Source: Limosilactobacillus antri DSM 16041 (GTDB lineage: Bacteria > Bacillota > Bacilli > Lactobacillales > Lactobacillaceae). From it: a DNA stretch of 64,000 bases. This document shows, in pieces, positions 53,167-63,577 of the stretch (within the stretch, counting starts at the first letter, position 1; every line of letters starts with the position of its first letter). Made by a program: the position numbers and the translations under genes. Under the pieces are notes generated by a model, which saw only the letters and a list, made by a program, of their open reading frames with translations, was not told the DNA's origin and did not search any database. The DNA is taken from the NCBI RefSeq assembly GCF_000160835.1, contig NZ_GG700733.1, positions 124,367 to 188,366 on the forward strand, given 5' to 3'.

Positions 53167-54507
53167 ATGTTCAGCCGAATTGGTCAGACAATCTACGAAA
53201 ATGAGGCCGTCGCTAAAACCTCGGATTTTACGGTCGGACTGGAGATTGAAATGCAGCGAATTGACGGGAGTGGGCGGTTAAGCCAGGAGCCCTACCCGGC
53301 GGGGATTGGTGATGAGCGGACCAACCCCTGGATTACCAATGATTTTTTGGAAACCATGTCGGAAACGGTGACCCCGTCGGCCAACCATTCCCTGGACGCC
53401 ATGCACTATTTGTACCGACTAAACAACTGTTTACGGTCCGCGCTGGCGCCGGGGGAAATGCTGTGGCCGTTATCGATGCCGCCCCGGCTCCCCAAGGATA
53501 AGAAAAAGCTGGTTCTGGCCAAGATGGGTCCCAAAAAGGAAGCTTACCTGCAGGAATGGGCGAAGCGGCATGGCTATTCCCAGGGGACGCCCTGTGGTGC
53601 CCACATTAGTTTAAGCATTGACCAGCACGTGATCGATTTGGTATTAGCCAAATTCAGCGACCAGTTTGAAGACGAACGGGCGGTCCGCAACCACCTGTAT
53701 ACGGTTGTGGCTCAGGGCTTTGTCCGCTATCGCTGGCTGCTTACCTACCTGTTCGGAGCCAGCCCGGTAGCGGAAGCCGGCTATTTTGACCAGGGAGCCG
53801 AACTGGCGCGCCCCGTGCGCAGTATCCGGCAGAGCCGCTACGGGTTCGGGACGAAGTTTACCGGTGATTACCGCAGTTTACCGGCATACATTAACCGCAT
53901 TGAGGAGGGGGTCAAGCAGGGAATCTTAACCTCCGATTATGAGTTCCACGGCCCCGTCCGCTTTAAAGGAAATCCGGACCTGAAGAAACTGGCGAATAAT
54001 GGAATTGAGTACCTAGAACTGCGGATGCTCGACCTCGATCCCAGCAGCGCGGTGGGGATACGGACGGGGACGGTTCGCTTTATCCGGCTCTTGGCAAGCT
54101 ACTTCATCATGCACCCGGCAATGCGAGAGGGTGAAGTCCAATCGCTTTTGACCCGGGCCGATGACATGAATCAGGTGATTGCCGAAGAAGCCCCGACGGC
54201 CCCGAGCCGGTACCAGACGACCGCCCTTGCGGTAATCCGCCACTTGGCCCACTACGCCAACCAGATTCAGCTTGGCCCCGAATATCTTGAAGTCCTCGAC
54301 GACCTTGAGGAACGGATTGTGAACCCCTCGAATACGCCAAGTGCCCGGCTGCTGGCTTACGTAAAGGATGGTTCGCTAACCGAATATGCCCTCCGGCGGG
54401 CGCGCCACTACCAGCAAGCTGCCTTAGAGACGCTCCACCCCTTCCGCGGCTTTGAAGATGGCCGGATTTACACGGCGGATGAACTACGGGCGGCCCTGGC
54501 CTGGTAA
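53167..54507 (+). CDS. gshA: Glutamate-cysteine ligase-like protein
   Basis: 446 residues related to gamma-glutamylcysteine synthetase: FTVGLEIEMQRID (Glu ligands of Mg-ATP), DFLETMSETVTPS, LWPLSMPPRLP, LPKDKKK and the SRYGFGTKFTGDY region. It corresponds to the GshA part only; the ATP-grasp GshB half of GshAB fusions is missing, and no separate gshB is nearby. It could make gamma-glutamylcysteine as a thiol buffer. SD GGGAGG. Confidence 0.88.
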   Translation: MFSRIGQTIYENEAVAKTSDFTVGLEIEMQRIDGSGRLSQEPYPAGIGDERTNPWITNDFLETMSETVTPSANHSLDAMHYLYRLNNCLRSALAPGEMLWPLSMPPRLPKDKKKLVLAKMGPKKEAYLQEWAKRHGYSQGTPCGAHISLSIDQHVIDLVLAKFSDQFEDERAVRNHLYTVVAQGFVRYRWLLTYLFGASPVAEAGYFDQGAELARPVRSIRQSRYGFGTKFTGDYRSLPAYINRIEEGVKQGILTSDYEFHGPVRFKGNPDLKKLANNGIEYLELRMLDLDPSSAVGIRTGTVRFIRLLASYFIMHPAMREGEVQSLLTRADDMNQVIAEEAPTAPSRYQTTALAVIRHLAHYANQIQLGPEYLEVLDDLEERIVNPSNTPSARLLAYVKDGSLTEYALRRARHYQQAALETLHPFRGFEDGRIYTADELRAALAW

Positions 54508-54528
54508 AATAAATATTTAGGAAGTAAA

Positions 54529-54575
54529 AAACCACCCCCAATCGGCTGGAAAGCTGATTGGGGGTGGTTGTCTTT
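54529..54575. terminator. Convergent terminator after gshA
   Basis: AACCACCCCCAATC/GATTGGGGGTGGTT perfect 14-bp stem followed by T runs on both sides. Confidence 0.9.
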
Positions 54576-54610
54576 TAGGCAAACCGGCAGCCGCGTTGGG
54601 TAGCGTCTAT

Positions 54611-55336
54611 TTACTGACGGGCCGCGGCGCGCTGGAGGAGGTCGGCAAAGAGGTTTTGGGATGCCTGATCGTGCTTAAACATATTTTCGGGGTGCCACTG
54701 GACGGCAAGGATCTGGTCGGAGTTGACGGATTCAACCGCTTCTGGGACCTGGTCATCTGCACTGGCGGTAACCTGCAGACCGGGGGCAATCTGGTGGAGG
54801 GTCTGGTGGTGGCGCGAGTTAACGTAGGCGCGGCTCCCGGTCAGCTTGAACAGGCGGCTCCCCGGCACCGCGTTAATGTGGTGGGAGGGCAGGTTGCCGG
54901 GTGCGTCTTGCGAGTGCTTTAAGGTTTGCCGGGAATCCTCCGAGAGGTCCTGGTAGACCGAACCGCCGAGGGCGATGTTAATCAGCTGCATTCCCCGACA
55001 AATACCCATGATTGCCTTGTTGGCGGCCACCGCTTCTTTAAGCAGCGCGACTTCAAACCGGTCCCGTTTTAAGTAGGTGGGTCCCAGTTTTAAGTGGGGC
55101 TCCTCGTTGAAGAAGGTTGGGTCAACGTCGGTTCCGCCGGCAAAGATTACCCCGTCGAAAAGGTCCAAGTAATTGGCCGCCAGCTCTGGGGCGACGCTGG
55201 GAAAGATTACTGGAATACCGCCGGATTTAACAACGGCCTCAATGAGCGGCCGGGGTGCAAAGGCAGCGTTACGTTCGTTAATGATATTGGTTGCCTCGGT
55301 TAAGGTATCAGCGGGGATAGCGATTCGGGGTTGCAT
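54611..55336 (-). CDS. Class I glutamine amidotransferase-like peptidase C26 family
   Basis: 241 residues of the gamma-glutamyl-GABA hydrolase (PuuD)/C26 family: nucleophile Cys in GICRGMQLINIALGG and the distal His-Glu in QWHPEN. FAGGTDVDP and NSRHHQ also fit. It cleaves gamma-glutamyl amide bonds; the in vivo substrate is uncertain. Convergent with gshA, so a link to gamma-glutamyl compounds is tempting but unproven. Confidence 0.85.
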   Translation of the reverse strand: MQPRIAIPADTLTEATNIINERNAAFAPRPLIEAVVKSGGIPVIFPSVAPELAANYLDLFDGVIFAGGTDVDPTFFNEEPHLKLGPTYLKRDRFEVALLKEAVAANKAIMGICRGMQLINIALGGSVYQDLSEDSRQTLKHSQDAPGNLPSHHINAVPGSRLFKLTGSRAYVNSRHHQTLHQIAPGLQVTASADDQVPEAVESVNSDQILAVQWHPENMFKHDQASQNLFADLLQRAAARQ

Positions 55337-55490
55337 AAAAGTCCTCCTTGTTCTAATTAAATTTTAATCAATATTATAAATTAAAATCCCGTTTGTGCAA
55401 AGGAGAAATATTGCCGCGGCCCTGACTAGGCATCCCGGCGAAAAGGGTGGTATTCTTAATACAATAATGTCAAATTCAGGAGGAACCATC

Positions 55491-56285
55491 ATGGTAGTCT
55501 ATACGGGCAAAACAGTAAAGGATGCGGTTCAGCAGGCCAGCCGTTCCCTGCACCGGCCAGAGGCAGCGCTCAAGGTTGAAATACTAGAACAGCCCCGCCG
55601 CGGCTTCTTAGGTATTGGCCGCCGGCCGGCAAAGATTGAGGCAACGATTAAACCGCCGAAAGCCGTCCCGGCCCCGCAACCGGCGGAAAGCGCCCCAGCT
55701 GCTCAGCCAACGGCAGCTCCGGTTCAGCAACCAGCTGCCATGGTTGTTCACCCCCACCACCCGCTTGAGAACGGGGATGAGCAGGATCCGGCGGTGGTCA
55801 AGGCGCGTCACGAAGCCAACGTCCGCCACACCCGCAACGCCGGGCAGCAGTTAACGGCCTACCTGAAAAAGGTGTTTGCGGACTTGGGAATCGAAACTGA
55901 GCCCCAGCTCAGCCAAGTCGGGGCTCATGCAATCACGGTCAACATCAAGACGGCCAGTTCCGGTCGGGTAATTGGCCGCCATGGCTCACGGATCAACGCA
56001 CTGGAACAGATCAGTGCGGCCTTTATGAACTACCATGGTGCCCCGAAGACGAGCGTGGTCTTGGATACGTCGAATTACCGGCAGCGGCGCCGCGAAGCAC
56101 TCCACCAAATTGCAGAGCGGGCGGCAACGGAAGTGGTTGCGAGTGGCAAGGCCGTTTTCTTAGACCCGATGCCGGCCCGGGAACGCAAGCAGCTGCATAA
56201 GGAACTGGAAAACGATGACCATGTCCGGACCTATTCGCACGGCCGGGAGCCTTACCGTAGCGTGGTCATTGCACCGAAAAATTAG
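55491..56285 (+). CDS. jag: RNA-binding protein Jag/KhpB (SpoIIIJ-associated)
   Basis: 264 residues from ATG 55491 (SD AGGAGG); the long upstream extension is rejected. Jag-N domain (MVVYTGKTVKDAVQQA), Pro/Ala-rich linker (about 60-120), KH domain with GRVIGRHGSRINALEQI, and R3H domain ending ENDDHVRTYSHGREPYRS. RNA chaperone involved in cell division and elongation. Normally next to yidC; here gshA and the amidotransferase gene sit between them. Confidence 0.94.
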   Translation: MVVYTGKTVKDAVQQASRSLHRPEAALKVEILEQPRRGFLGIGRRPAKIEATIKPPKAVPAPQPAESAPAAQPTAAPVQQPAAMVVHPHHPLENGDEQDPAVVKARHEANVRHTRNAGQQLTAYLKKVFADLGIETEPQLSQVGAHAITVNIKTASSGRVIGRHGSRINALEQISAAFMNYHGAPKTSVVLDTSNYRQRRREALHQIAERAATEVVASGKAVFLDPMPARERKQLHKELENDDHVRTYSHGREPYRSVVIAPKN

Positions 56286-56292
56286 TTATTGA

Positions 56293-56321
56293 TTGACAAT
56301 TGACGGTGAAGACCGTAGAAT
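56293..56321 (+). promoter_or_regulatory. mnmE promoter
   Basis: TTGACA (56293-56298) and TAGAAT (56316-56321), exact 17-bp spacer, after the jag stop. Confidence 0.75.
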
Positions 56322-56347
56322 ATGGGCGATTATAAAAATTGAGTTGT

Positions 56348-56412
56348 TAAAGTAGTGAAAGTGCTTTGACCATGTTAGCGGAATTCGCGGCGTGGACTGG
56401 CACTTTTTTTAG
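56348..56412 (+). terminator. Hairpin and T run in the mnmE leader
   Basis: AGTGC..ACCA pairs with TGG..GCACT around a long loop, then T7, downstream of the mnmE promoter and 19 nt before the GTG start. It looks like an attenuator or a jag terminator placed late. Confidence 0.5.
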
Positions 56413-56430
56413 TGAAAGGAGCAGAAGACA

Positions 56431-57822
56431 GTGGCGAATAGTGAAAATGACACCATTGCGGCGATCTCGACCCCGGTTGGCGAGGGGGGCATTTCAATTA
56501 TTCGAATTAGTGGTCCTGACGCGGTAGCGGTGGCCAAGCAGCTGTACCGGGGCAGTAAGGACCTTGCCCGGGTGGCCAGCCATACGATCAACTACGGTCA
56601 CATCGTCGATCCCGAAACGGGGACCGAGGTGGATGAAGTGATGGTTTCCGTAATGCGGGCGCCGCATACCTACACCTGCGAAGACGTGATTGAAATCAAC
56701 TGCCACGGTGGCCTGCTGGCGACGAACCGAATTTTACAACTGGTCCTGAGCTACGGGGCCCGGATGGCCGAACCGGGGGAATTTACCAAGCGGGCCTTCT
56801 TAAACGGCCGGATTGACCTCTCCCAGTCGGAAGCGGTGATGGACCTGATCCGGGCCAAAACCGACAAGTCGATGAAGGTGGCCTTAAACCAGCTGGACGG
56901 GGACCTCTCCCGGCTGATTCGCCGCTTGCGGAAAGATATTCTGGACGTCCTAGCCCAGGTCGAGGTTAATATTGACTACCCAGAATACGACGCGGTGGAG
57001 GAAATGACCACTAAGATGTTAAAGGAAAAGGCCGTTGACATTCGGCAGCGGATTCAGGCACTCCTGAAGACCGCCAAACAAGGGAAGGTGCTCCGGGAAG
57101 GGCTCGCGACGGCAATTATTGGCCGGCCGAACGTCGGCAAGTCCAGCTTGCTGAATACCCTGCTGCATGAGGATAAGGCGATTGTGACCGACGTTGCCGG
57201 GACCACCCGGGACGTAATCGAGGAGTACGTCAACGTTGACGGGGTGCCGCTCAAGCTGATTGATACCGCCGGAATTCGGGACACCGATGACACGGTCGAA
57301 AAAATCGGGGTTGAGCGGAGCAAGAAGGCTCTCGACGCCGCCGACTTGATCCTCCTGCTGATTGACAGCTCCGCGCCGCTGACGGCGGAGGACCGGGAGC
57401 TTTTGACCGTGACCCAGGGGAAACAGCGGATCGTCATTCTCAATAAGACCGACCTGCCGCGCCAAGTTGACCTGGCGGAACTAAAGCAGCTGACGGCGGG
57501 CGACACGGTAATTGAAACCTCCATCGTGAATCACGAGGGGATGGACCAGCTCGGTCAGCGGATTAGCAAGATGTTCTTTAATGAGGGCATCGAAAGCAGT
57601 CAGAGTAACGTGATGGTCACCAACGCCCGCCACATCGGCCTTCTTCACCAGGCGAACGCCGCCCTAAACGATGTCTTGAAGGGGATCGACGACGGGATGC
57701 CGGTGGACCTGGTGCAGATTGATATGACCCGGTGCTGGGACCTCTTGGGTGAAATCACCGGTGACTCGTACCAGGACGAGCTGCTTGACCAGTTGTTTAG
57801 CCAATTCTGTCTAGGAAAGTAG
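56431..57822 (+). CDS. mnmE: tRNA uridine-5-carboxymethylaminomethyl modification GTPase MnmE
   Basis: 463 residues: N-terminal THF-binding domain ([20 protein letters not shown]), G domain with GRPNVGKSS (about 228), DTAGIRD, NKTD, and the C-terminal Cys motif FCLGK. Starts with GTG (SD AAAGGAGC). With MnmG it makes the cmnm5U34 modification of tRNAs including tRNA-Lys. The next gene is mnmG, 8 nt away. Confidence 0.97.
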   Translation: MANSENDTIAAISTPVGEGGISIIRISGPDAVAVAKQLYRGSKDLARVASHTINYGHIVDPETGTEVDEVMVSVMRAPHTYTCEDVIEINCHGGLLATNRILQLVLSYGARMAEPGEFTKRAFLNGRIDLSQSEAVMDLIRAKTDKSMKVALNQLDGDLSRLIRRLRKDILDVLAQVEVNIDYPEYDAVEEMTTKMLKEKAVDIRQRIQALLKTAKQGKVLREGLATAIIGRPNVGKSSLLNTLLHEDKAIVTDVAGTTRDVIEEYVNVDGVPLKLIDTAGIRDTDDTVEKIGVERSKKALDAADLILLLIDSSAPLTAEDRELLTVTQGKQRIVILNKTDLPRQVDLAELKQLTAGDTVIETSIVNHEGMDQLGQRISKMFFNEGIESSQSNVMVTNARHIGLLHQANAALNDVLKGIDDGMPVDLVQIDMTRCWDLLGEITGDSYQDELLDQLFSQFCLGK

Positions 57823-57830
57823 GGAAGATT

Positions 57831-59774
57831 GTGAAGTCGAGTGAATCATTAAAAACCAGCACTGCCGTCCAGTATGAGGGGGGCGACTATGACGTAATCG
57901 TGGTCGGGGCCGGCCATGCCGGGAGCGAGGCCGCTCTGGCCGCGGCTCGGATGGGCAATAAGACCCTGCTGGTAACCATCAATCTGGACATGGTGGCCTT
58001 TATGCCATGCAACCCGTCCGTCGGTGGTCCGGCCAAGGGAATCGTCGTCCGGGAGATTGACGCCCTCGGTGGCGAAATGGGTCACAACATTGATAAGACC
58101 TATGTGCAAATGCGGATGCTGAACACCGGGAAGGGCCCTGCCATCCGAGCATTGCGGGCTCAGGCCGACAAGCACGCCTACCACCGGCAGATGAAGCTGA
58201 CCATCGAAAACGAACCCAATTTGACCCTGCGCCAGGGGACCGTCGACCAGCTGATTGTCGAAGATGGTGTCTGCCAGGGAGTCATCACCAATACCGGGGC
58301 CCGTTATCACGCCAAGGCGGTGGTTTTAACCGTGGGGACCGCGGCCCGGGGCAAGATCATCATTGGTGAGTTGCAGTACCAGTCTGGACCAAATAACTCC
58401 AAGTCGGCGGTCAAGCTCTCCGAGAACCTGGAAGAACTCGGCTTTGACCTGGAGCGGTTTAAGACCGGGACCCCGCCCCGGGTGAACGGGAACACGATTA
58501 AGTTTGCTGAAACTGAGAAACAGCCGGGGGATGAAGACCCCCACCACTTCAGCTTTGACACGCCGGACAGCAGCTACATTGCCGTCACCGACCAGCTGGC
58601 CTGCTGGCTGACCTACACCAATGAAGGGACCCACGGCATTATCCGGGCGAACCTGGACCGGGCGCCGATGTTTTCCGGGGTTATCAAGGGGGTTGGGCCC
58701 CGCTACTGCCCGTCAATTGAGGATAAGATTGTCCGCTTTGCTGATAAGTCCCGCCACCAGGTCTTTCTGGAACCCGAGGGCCGCGATACGGACGAGTACT
58801 ACCTCGACGGGATTTCGACCTCAATGCCGGAAGAAGTCCAGCAAAAGATTGTCCATTCGATCAAGGGACTGGAAGCGGCAGAGCTGATGCGGCCGGGTTA
58901 CGCGATCGAGTACGACGTCGTAGCCCCTTACCAGCTCCACCCCACCCTGGAAACTAAGCTGGTCAAGAACCTGTATACCGCGGGGCAGACGAACGGAACG
59001 TCCGGCTATGAAGAGGCGGCCGGCCAGGGCCTGGTTGCCGGAATTAATGCCGGCCTGCGCGCTCAGGGCAAGGGACCCTTTGTTTTAGGCCGCTCCGATG
59101 CCTACATTGGGGTGATGATTGATGACCTGGTTACCAAGGGGACCAAGGAACCCTACCGTTTGCTGACCAGCCGGGCCGAATACCGACTGATCCTCCGCCA
59201 CGACAATGCTGACTTCCGCCTGATGGAAAAGGGTCACGCGGTCGGGCTGGTTTCTGCTGAGCGGCTGGCCAAGATGGAAGCCAAGAAAGCCGCGGTGGCT
59301 GCGGAGATCAAACGGCTCCAGTCAATCAAGTTCAAGCCAAGTGACGAAGCCGTTAACGACTTCATTGAAGAGCACGGTGATAACCGCTTGAAGGACGCCA
59401 TTTCCGCGGCGGACCTGATCAAGCGGCCGTACGTGGACTACCAAACATTGACTAGGTTTATCCCGGCCCCGGCCACTGAACTGGACCGGCACGTGATTGA
59501 GCAGGTTGAAATCCAGCTCAAGTATGCCGGCTACATTAAGAAGGAAGAACAGAAGGTCGACCGGATGAAGCGGATGGAGGCCAAGCGGATTCCCGATAAC
59601 ATCGACTACAATGACATTGACGGGCTAGCAACCGAGGGCCGGCAGAAGCTGGAAAAGATCCGGCCGGAAACGCTGGCCCAGGCCTCCCGAATTTCTGGAG
59701 TGAACCCGGCCGACCTGGCAATTTTGAGTGTTTATATTCGACAAGGGAAATTTTCCAAGAAGGATCATGAGTAA
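57831..59774 (+). CDS. mnmG: tRNA uridine-5-carboxymethylaminomethyl modification enzyme MnmG
   Basis: 647 residues: FAD-binding [17 protein letters not shown] (about 26-42), [22 protein letters not shown] region (quoted in part: [11 protein letters not shown]), and the C-terminal helical domain with GATEGRQ-like [17 protein letters not shown]. Starts with GTG. Partner of MnmE. Confidence 0.97.
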   Translation: MKSSESLKTSTAVQYEGGDYDVIVVGAGHAGSEAALAAARMGNKTLLVTINLDMVAFMPCNPSVGGPAKGIVVREIDALGGEMGHNIDKTYVQMRMLNTGKGPAIRALRAQADKHAYHRQMKLTIENEPNLTLRQGTVDQLIVEDGVCQGVITNTGARYHAKAVVLTVGTAARGKIIIGELQYQSGPNNSKSAVKLSENLEELGFDLERFKTGTPPRVNGNTIKFAETEKQPGDEDPHHFSFDTPDSSYIAVTDQLACWLTYTNEGTHGIIRANLDRAPMFSGVIKGVGPRYCPSIEDKIVRFADKSRHQVFLEPEGRDTDEYYLDGISTSMPEEVQQKIVHSIKGLEAAELMRPGYAIEYDVVAPYQLHPTLETKLVKNLYTAGQTNGTSGYEEAAGQGLVAGINAGLRAQGKGPFVLGRSDAYIGVMIDDLVTKGTKEPYRLLTSRAEYRLILRHDNADFRLMEKGHAVGLVSAERLAKMEAKKAAVAAEIKRLQSIKFKPSDEAVNDFIEEHGDNRLKDAISAADLIKRPYVDYQTLTRFIPAPATELDRHVIEQVEIQLKYAGYIKKEEQKVDRMKRMEAKRIPDNIDYNDIDGLATEGRQKLEKIRPETLAQASRISGVNPADLAILSVYIRQGKFSKKDHE

Positions 59775-59971
59775 TATTTCCCGGGAAATAGATTAAGTTG
59801 CGACGGCTGGTGCAGTAGTTAATGCTCACCGCTGCTTTTAGCGCCACGGGGGAAAAGCAAAGGATTGCTTAAGCTCGGGTAAAATTACCGTATTAAAGAA
59901 ACGAGTATGTTATAATTTAGTTTCGAGTTTTATTACGGTTAAAAATCTAGGGAAAGAAGAGGAACATTGCA
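59775..59971 (+). promoter_or_regulatory. mnmG-asnB intergenic: palindrome and asnB promoter with dyad
   Basis: A perfect 16-bp palindrome TATTTCCCGGGAAATA follows the mnmG stop (about 59776-59791). An extended -10 (TGTTATAAT, 59908-59916) precedes asnB, and an 11-bp inverted repeat with one mismatch, ACCGTATTAAA (59887-59897) and TTTATTACGGT (59929-59939), is centred on this -10. No T-box signature is seen. Confidence 0.45.
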
Positions 59972-61891
59972 ATGTGTGGAATTGTTGCGTTCGTTGATAA
60001 CGAGAAACCACAATTAAAGGACACCTTAATCAAGAAGATGAAGGACCGGATCATCCACCGGGGCCCAGACGCCGAAGGGCAGTACGTGGATGACGACGTG
60101 GCCCTTGGTTTCCGCCGGCTCAGCTTTGTGGACGTCAAGTCCGGGAACCAGCCGATCTTTAACGAGGACCAGTCCAAGATCATTGAGTTCAACGGCGAAA
60201 TTTACAACTTTGAAGAACTACGCGGCGAGCTAATCGAAAAGGGCCACACCTTTACGACCCACGCTGATACGGAAGTCATCCTGCACGGTTACGAAGAGTG
60301 GGGGAAGGACGTCCTGCAAAAGCTGCGGGGAATGTTTGCCTTCATTATTTGGGACACCAAGACCAAGGAAATGTTCGGTGCCCGGGACCACTTTGGAATT
60401 AAGCCCCTCTACTACGCCCAGATGAACGGCACCTTCTTTGTCGGCTCTGAAATCAAGGCCTTCCTGGACCACCCTAATTTTGAGATGACACTGAACAAAC
60501 GGGCCCTCAAGTCCTACATGACCTTCCAATACAACGTCACCCAGGAAACCTTCTTTAAGGGCGTTTTCCGCTTGCCGGAAGCGCACTACTTCACTTACCG
60601 GGACGGCCAATTTGACATGGAACAGTACTGGGACGAAGACTTTGATCCGGCTGATGAGAGTTTTGACCAGGCCGTTGATAATATCGATGCCGTGGTCAAA
60701 AATTCCGTTAAGGCCCACACCTTCGCGGATAAGGGCATCAAGGTCGGCTCCTTCCTGTCTGCCGGGGTGGACTCCAGTCTGGTAACCGCCCTGATGCGGC
60801 CGAACAACACCTTCTCAATCGGTTTCGACAGCGGCTACGACGAAACCAAGCAGGCCCGGGAGCTGGCGGCCAAGCTGGACTTGAAGAACACCGACAAGCT
60901 GCTGACCGATGAGGAAGCCTTCAAGACCTTCCCGCTGATCCAGTACTACCTGGACGAACCGGACTCCAACCCGTCCGTGGTGCCGCTCTACTTCTTAAAC
61001 AAGCTGGCAAAGGATAACGGCTACAAGGCCCTGCTCTCTGGCGAGGGGGCCGATGAATTGTTTGCCGGCTACACGGCCTATGGTTTCAACACCAAGGTCA
61101 AATTTATCCGCTGGGTCACGGAGCAGCTCAAAAAGCTGCCGAAGGACCAGCGCTACAAATTAGGGAAGTGGCTGGAAGGCAAGCACTTCCACGGTTCTGA
61201 ACACCTTTATCGCAACCTGGCCCCGGCCCGGGATACCTTCATCGGGCAGGCCTACATCTTTAGCCCGGCGGAGGCGAACGAATACCTGAAGCCGGAATAC
61301 CAAGATGGACCTTCCATCACCGACTTGCTCAAGCCGCTCTACGACAAGTGTGACGAAAAGAAGCCGGAGATGAATGAGGTGGCCAAGAAGCAGTACGTAG
61401 ACCTGCACCGCTTTATGCCCGGCGACATCTGCTTAAAAGCCGATAAGATGAGCATGGCCAACTCCGTGGAAATTCGGGTGCCGCTCCTCGATAAGGAAGT
61501 TATGAAGGTTGCGGAAACCACGCCGACGAAGTACCTCTTTAACGACAAGGGGACCAAGTGGGCCTTCCGGATGGCGGCCAACCGGCACCTGCCGGAAGAA
61601 TGGGCTACCCGGCCGAAGCTCGGCTTCCCAACGCCAGTGCGGGAATGGCTCCGGGAGAAGAAGTTCTACGAAGAGGTCCGGAAGCTGTTTGCGGAGGACT
61701 TTGTCAAAGAGTTCTTCGACCAGGACAAGCTCTTGCAGCTGGCTGACGATAACTTTGCTGGCAAGGTCGATGGCCGGCGGAAGATTTGGACGGTCTACAC
61801 CTTCCTGGTCTGGTACAAGCTCTACTTCATCGACCACTTCAAGCTGGACGAACAAGACATTGATAAAGCTGCGGCGACTGCCGAGGCGTAA
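59972..61891 (+). CDS. asnB: Asparagine synthetase (glutamine-hydrolysing)
   Basis: 639 residues: class II glutaminase with N-terminal Cys (MCGIVAFVD), IIHRGPDAEGQ, FNGEIYNFEELR, and synthetase domain with PP-loop variant FLSAGVDSSLVTAL and LLSGEGADELFAGY. Makes Asn from Asp, ATP and Gln. Monocistronic with a terminator. Confidence 0.96.
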   Translation: MCGIVAFVDNEKPQLKDTLIKKMKDRIIHRGPDAEGQYVDDDVALGFRRLSFVDVKSGNQPIFNEDQSKIIEFNGEIYNFEELRGELIEKGHTFTTHADTEVILHGYEEWGKDVLQKLRGMFAFIIWDTKTKEMFGARDHFGIKPLYYAQMNGTFFVGSEIKAFLDHPNFEMTLNKRALKSYMTFQYNVTQETFFKGVFRLPEAHYFTYRDGQFDMEQYWDEDFDPADESFDQAVDNIDAVVKNSVKAHTFADKGIKVGSFLSAGVDSSLVTALMRPNNTFSIGFDSGYDETKQARELAAKLDLKNTDKLLTDEEAFKTFPLIQYYLDEPDSNPSVVPLYFLNKLAKDNGYKALLSGEGADELFAGYTAYGFNTKVKFIRWVTEQLKKLPKDQRYKLGKWLEGKHFHGSEHLYRNLAPARDTFIGQAYIFSPAEANEYLKPEYQDGPSITDLLKPLYDKCDEKKPEMNEVAKKQYVDLHRFMPGDICLKADKMSMANSVEIRVPLLDKEVMKVAETTPTKYLFNDKGTKWAFRMAANRHLPEEWATRPKLGFPTPVREWLREKKFYEEVRKLFAEDFVKEFFDQDKLLQLADDNFAGKVDGRRKIWTVYTFLVWYKLYFIDHFKLDEQDIDKAAATAEA

Positions 61892-61898
61892 TCGACTG

Positions 61899-61938
61899 AG
61901 AGGAATGTGGCGGGGAAGTCACCTTCCTCTTTTTATTT
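61899..61938 (+). terminator. asnB terminator
   Basis: AGAGGAA/TTCCTCT stem with inner GGTGAC-like pairs and T5. Confidence 0.75.
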
Positions 61939-62013
61939 TATTAATTCACTTTTGCTATAAAAAATGAAATAATAGAGTTTTAAGAGAGAAAATTTAAGAG
62001 GGGTCAATAACAG

Positions 62014-63564
62014 ATGGAATTGCATGTTACGCCTGCACTAACGTTATTGCGCGAGCACCATTTACTGGATCATACGAACAAGCTAACTGATTTTACCGCG
62101 ACGAGTGTTGCCTACGATTCACGAAAAGTTACCGCGGGGACATTGTTCTTTTGTAAGGGGAACTTTTTGCCTAAGTACCTGACGATGGCCCGGGAGCAAG
62201 GCGCCGTGGCCTACGTTGCGGAGCAGGAATACCCGGAGGGCGGGGACCTGCCGGCAATTATCGTCAAGGACGAGCAAGAGGCGATGGCCCTGCTCGGGGC
62301 GGCCTTTTACGGCTTCCCCCAGGATGAGCTGACAATCATCGCGATTACCGGGACGAAGGGGAAGACGACCACCGCCTACATGGCTGACCACATTTTGGGC
62401 CGGGCGACCGACCAGCACGTGGCCCTCTTTTCAACCCTCGACCGGGTCCTCGGCAATCGGCCGGCTGACCGCTTTAAGTCAGACTTGACCACCCCCGAAT
62501 CGCTCGACCTTTTTCACGATATGCGGGCGGCCGTTGATAACGGAATGACCCACCTGGTGATGGAGGTGTCCTCCCAGGCGTACAAGAAGCACCGGACCTA
62601 TGGCCTGCACTTCGATATTGGAATTTTTCTGAATATTAGTCCCGACCACATCGGCCGTAATGAGCACCCGACCTTCGCCGACTACCTGCACTGTAAGGAA
62701 CAGCTGCTGGTCAACTCGGGAATCTGCCTGATTAACGCCGAAACGGCCCATCTGACGGATGTCTACTACACCGCGAAGGCGACGACCCAGCCAGAAAATA
62801 TCTACTTGTTTGCCCGCCATGGTGCGGCGGTCCAGCTTCCGGACGGAGCAGCCATTGACTTTGAGTACCGCAACGACTTGGAGGACCTCCACGAAAGCGA
62901 GTTTGAACTCGCCGCCTGCAGCCCGAAAGCCCAGCAACTGGGCATCCAGGGCCGCTACAAGACCAGCGTTCCCGGCGATTACAATGAGGGTAACGCGGTG
63001 GCAGCGGTGATTTCAACGGCCCTTGCTGGGGCAACGGCGGCAGATGCGGTTGCCACCCTGGACCACGTTCACATCAAAGGTCGGATGGAGATGCAGAAGA
63101 CCCGCCAGCACGGGACGATTTACATTGATTACGCCCATAACTATGCCAGCCTAAAACGGCTCCTGGCCTTTTTGAAGCGGCAGACGGCGGCTGGTAAGGT
63201 GACCGTCGTTTTAGGGGCGACCGGCGACAAGGGAATTTCCCGGCGCCAGGGCTTTGGCAAGGCCCTGTCAGAGGAACATCCGGACCAGATTATCCTTACG
63301 ACCGACGACCCCGGATTTGAGGACCCGATGAAAATTGCCCGGGAAATAAATTCCCACATCGACCATGACCAGGTCGGGGCGGTCCAGTACATCATGGACC
63401 GGCCAACGGCGATTAAGGCGGCAATTGACAGTAGCAGCAATGGTGATATTGTGGTGTTAGCTGGCAAGGGCGAGGACCCTTACCAAAAGATCAACGGCGT
63501 CGACACGCCGTACGCGACTGACAGTAAGATTGCGGCAGACTATATCGATGAAATTGAAGATTAA
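62014..63564 (+). CDS. murE: UDP-MurNAc-L-Ala-D-Glu:L-Lys (or L-Orn) ligase MurE
   Basis: 516 residues: ATP-binding GTKGKTTTAYMAD (about 113-125), STLDRVLGNRP, TTPESLDL, MEVSSQAYK, FLNISPDHIGRNEH, and TTDDPGFEDP where diaminopimelate-adding enzymes have DNPR. So it adds L-Lys or L-Orn, in line with lactobacilli. Followed by lepB after 13 nt. Confidence 0.93.
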   Translation: MELHVTPALTLLREHHLLDHTNKLTDFTATSVAYDSRKVTAGTLFFCKGNFLPKYLTMAREQGAVAYVAEQEYPEGGDLPAIIVKDEQEAMALLGAAFYGFPQDELTIIAITGTKGKTTTAYMADHILGRATDQHVALFSTLDRVLGNRPADRFKSDLTTPESLDLFHDMRAAVDNGMTHLVMEVSSQAYKKHRTYGLHFDIGIFLNISPDHIGRNEHPTFADYLHCKEQLLVNSGICLINAETAHLTDVYYTAKATTQPENIYLFARHGAAVQLPDGAAIDFEYRNDLEDLHESEFELAACSPKAQQLGIQGRYKTSVPGDYNEGNAVAAVISTALAGATAADAVATLDHVHIKGRMEMQKTRQHGTIYIDYAHNYASLKRLLAFLKRQTAAGKVTVVLGATGDKGISRRQGFGKALSEEHPDQIILTTDDPGFEDPMKIAREINSHIDHDQVGAVQYIMDRPTAIKAAIDSSSNGDIVVLAGKGEDPYQKINGVDTPYATDSKIAADYIDEIED

Positions 63565-63577
63565 GTGAGGCGGAAGT

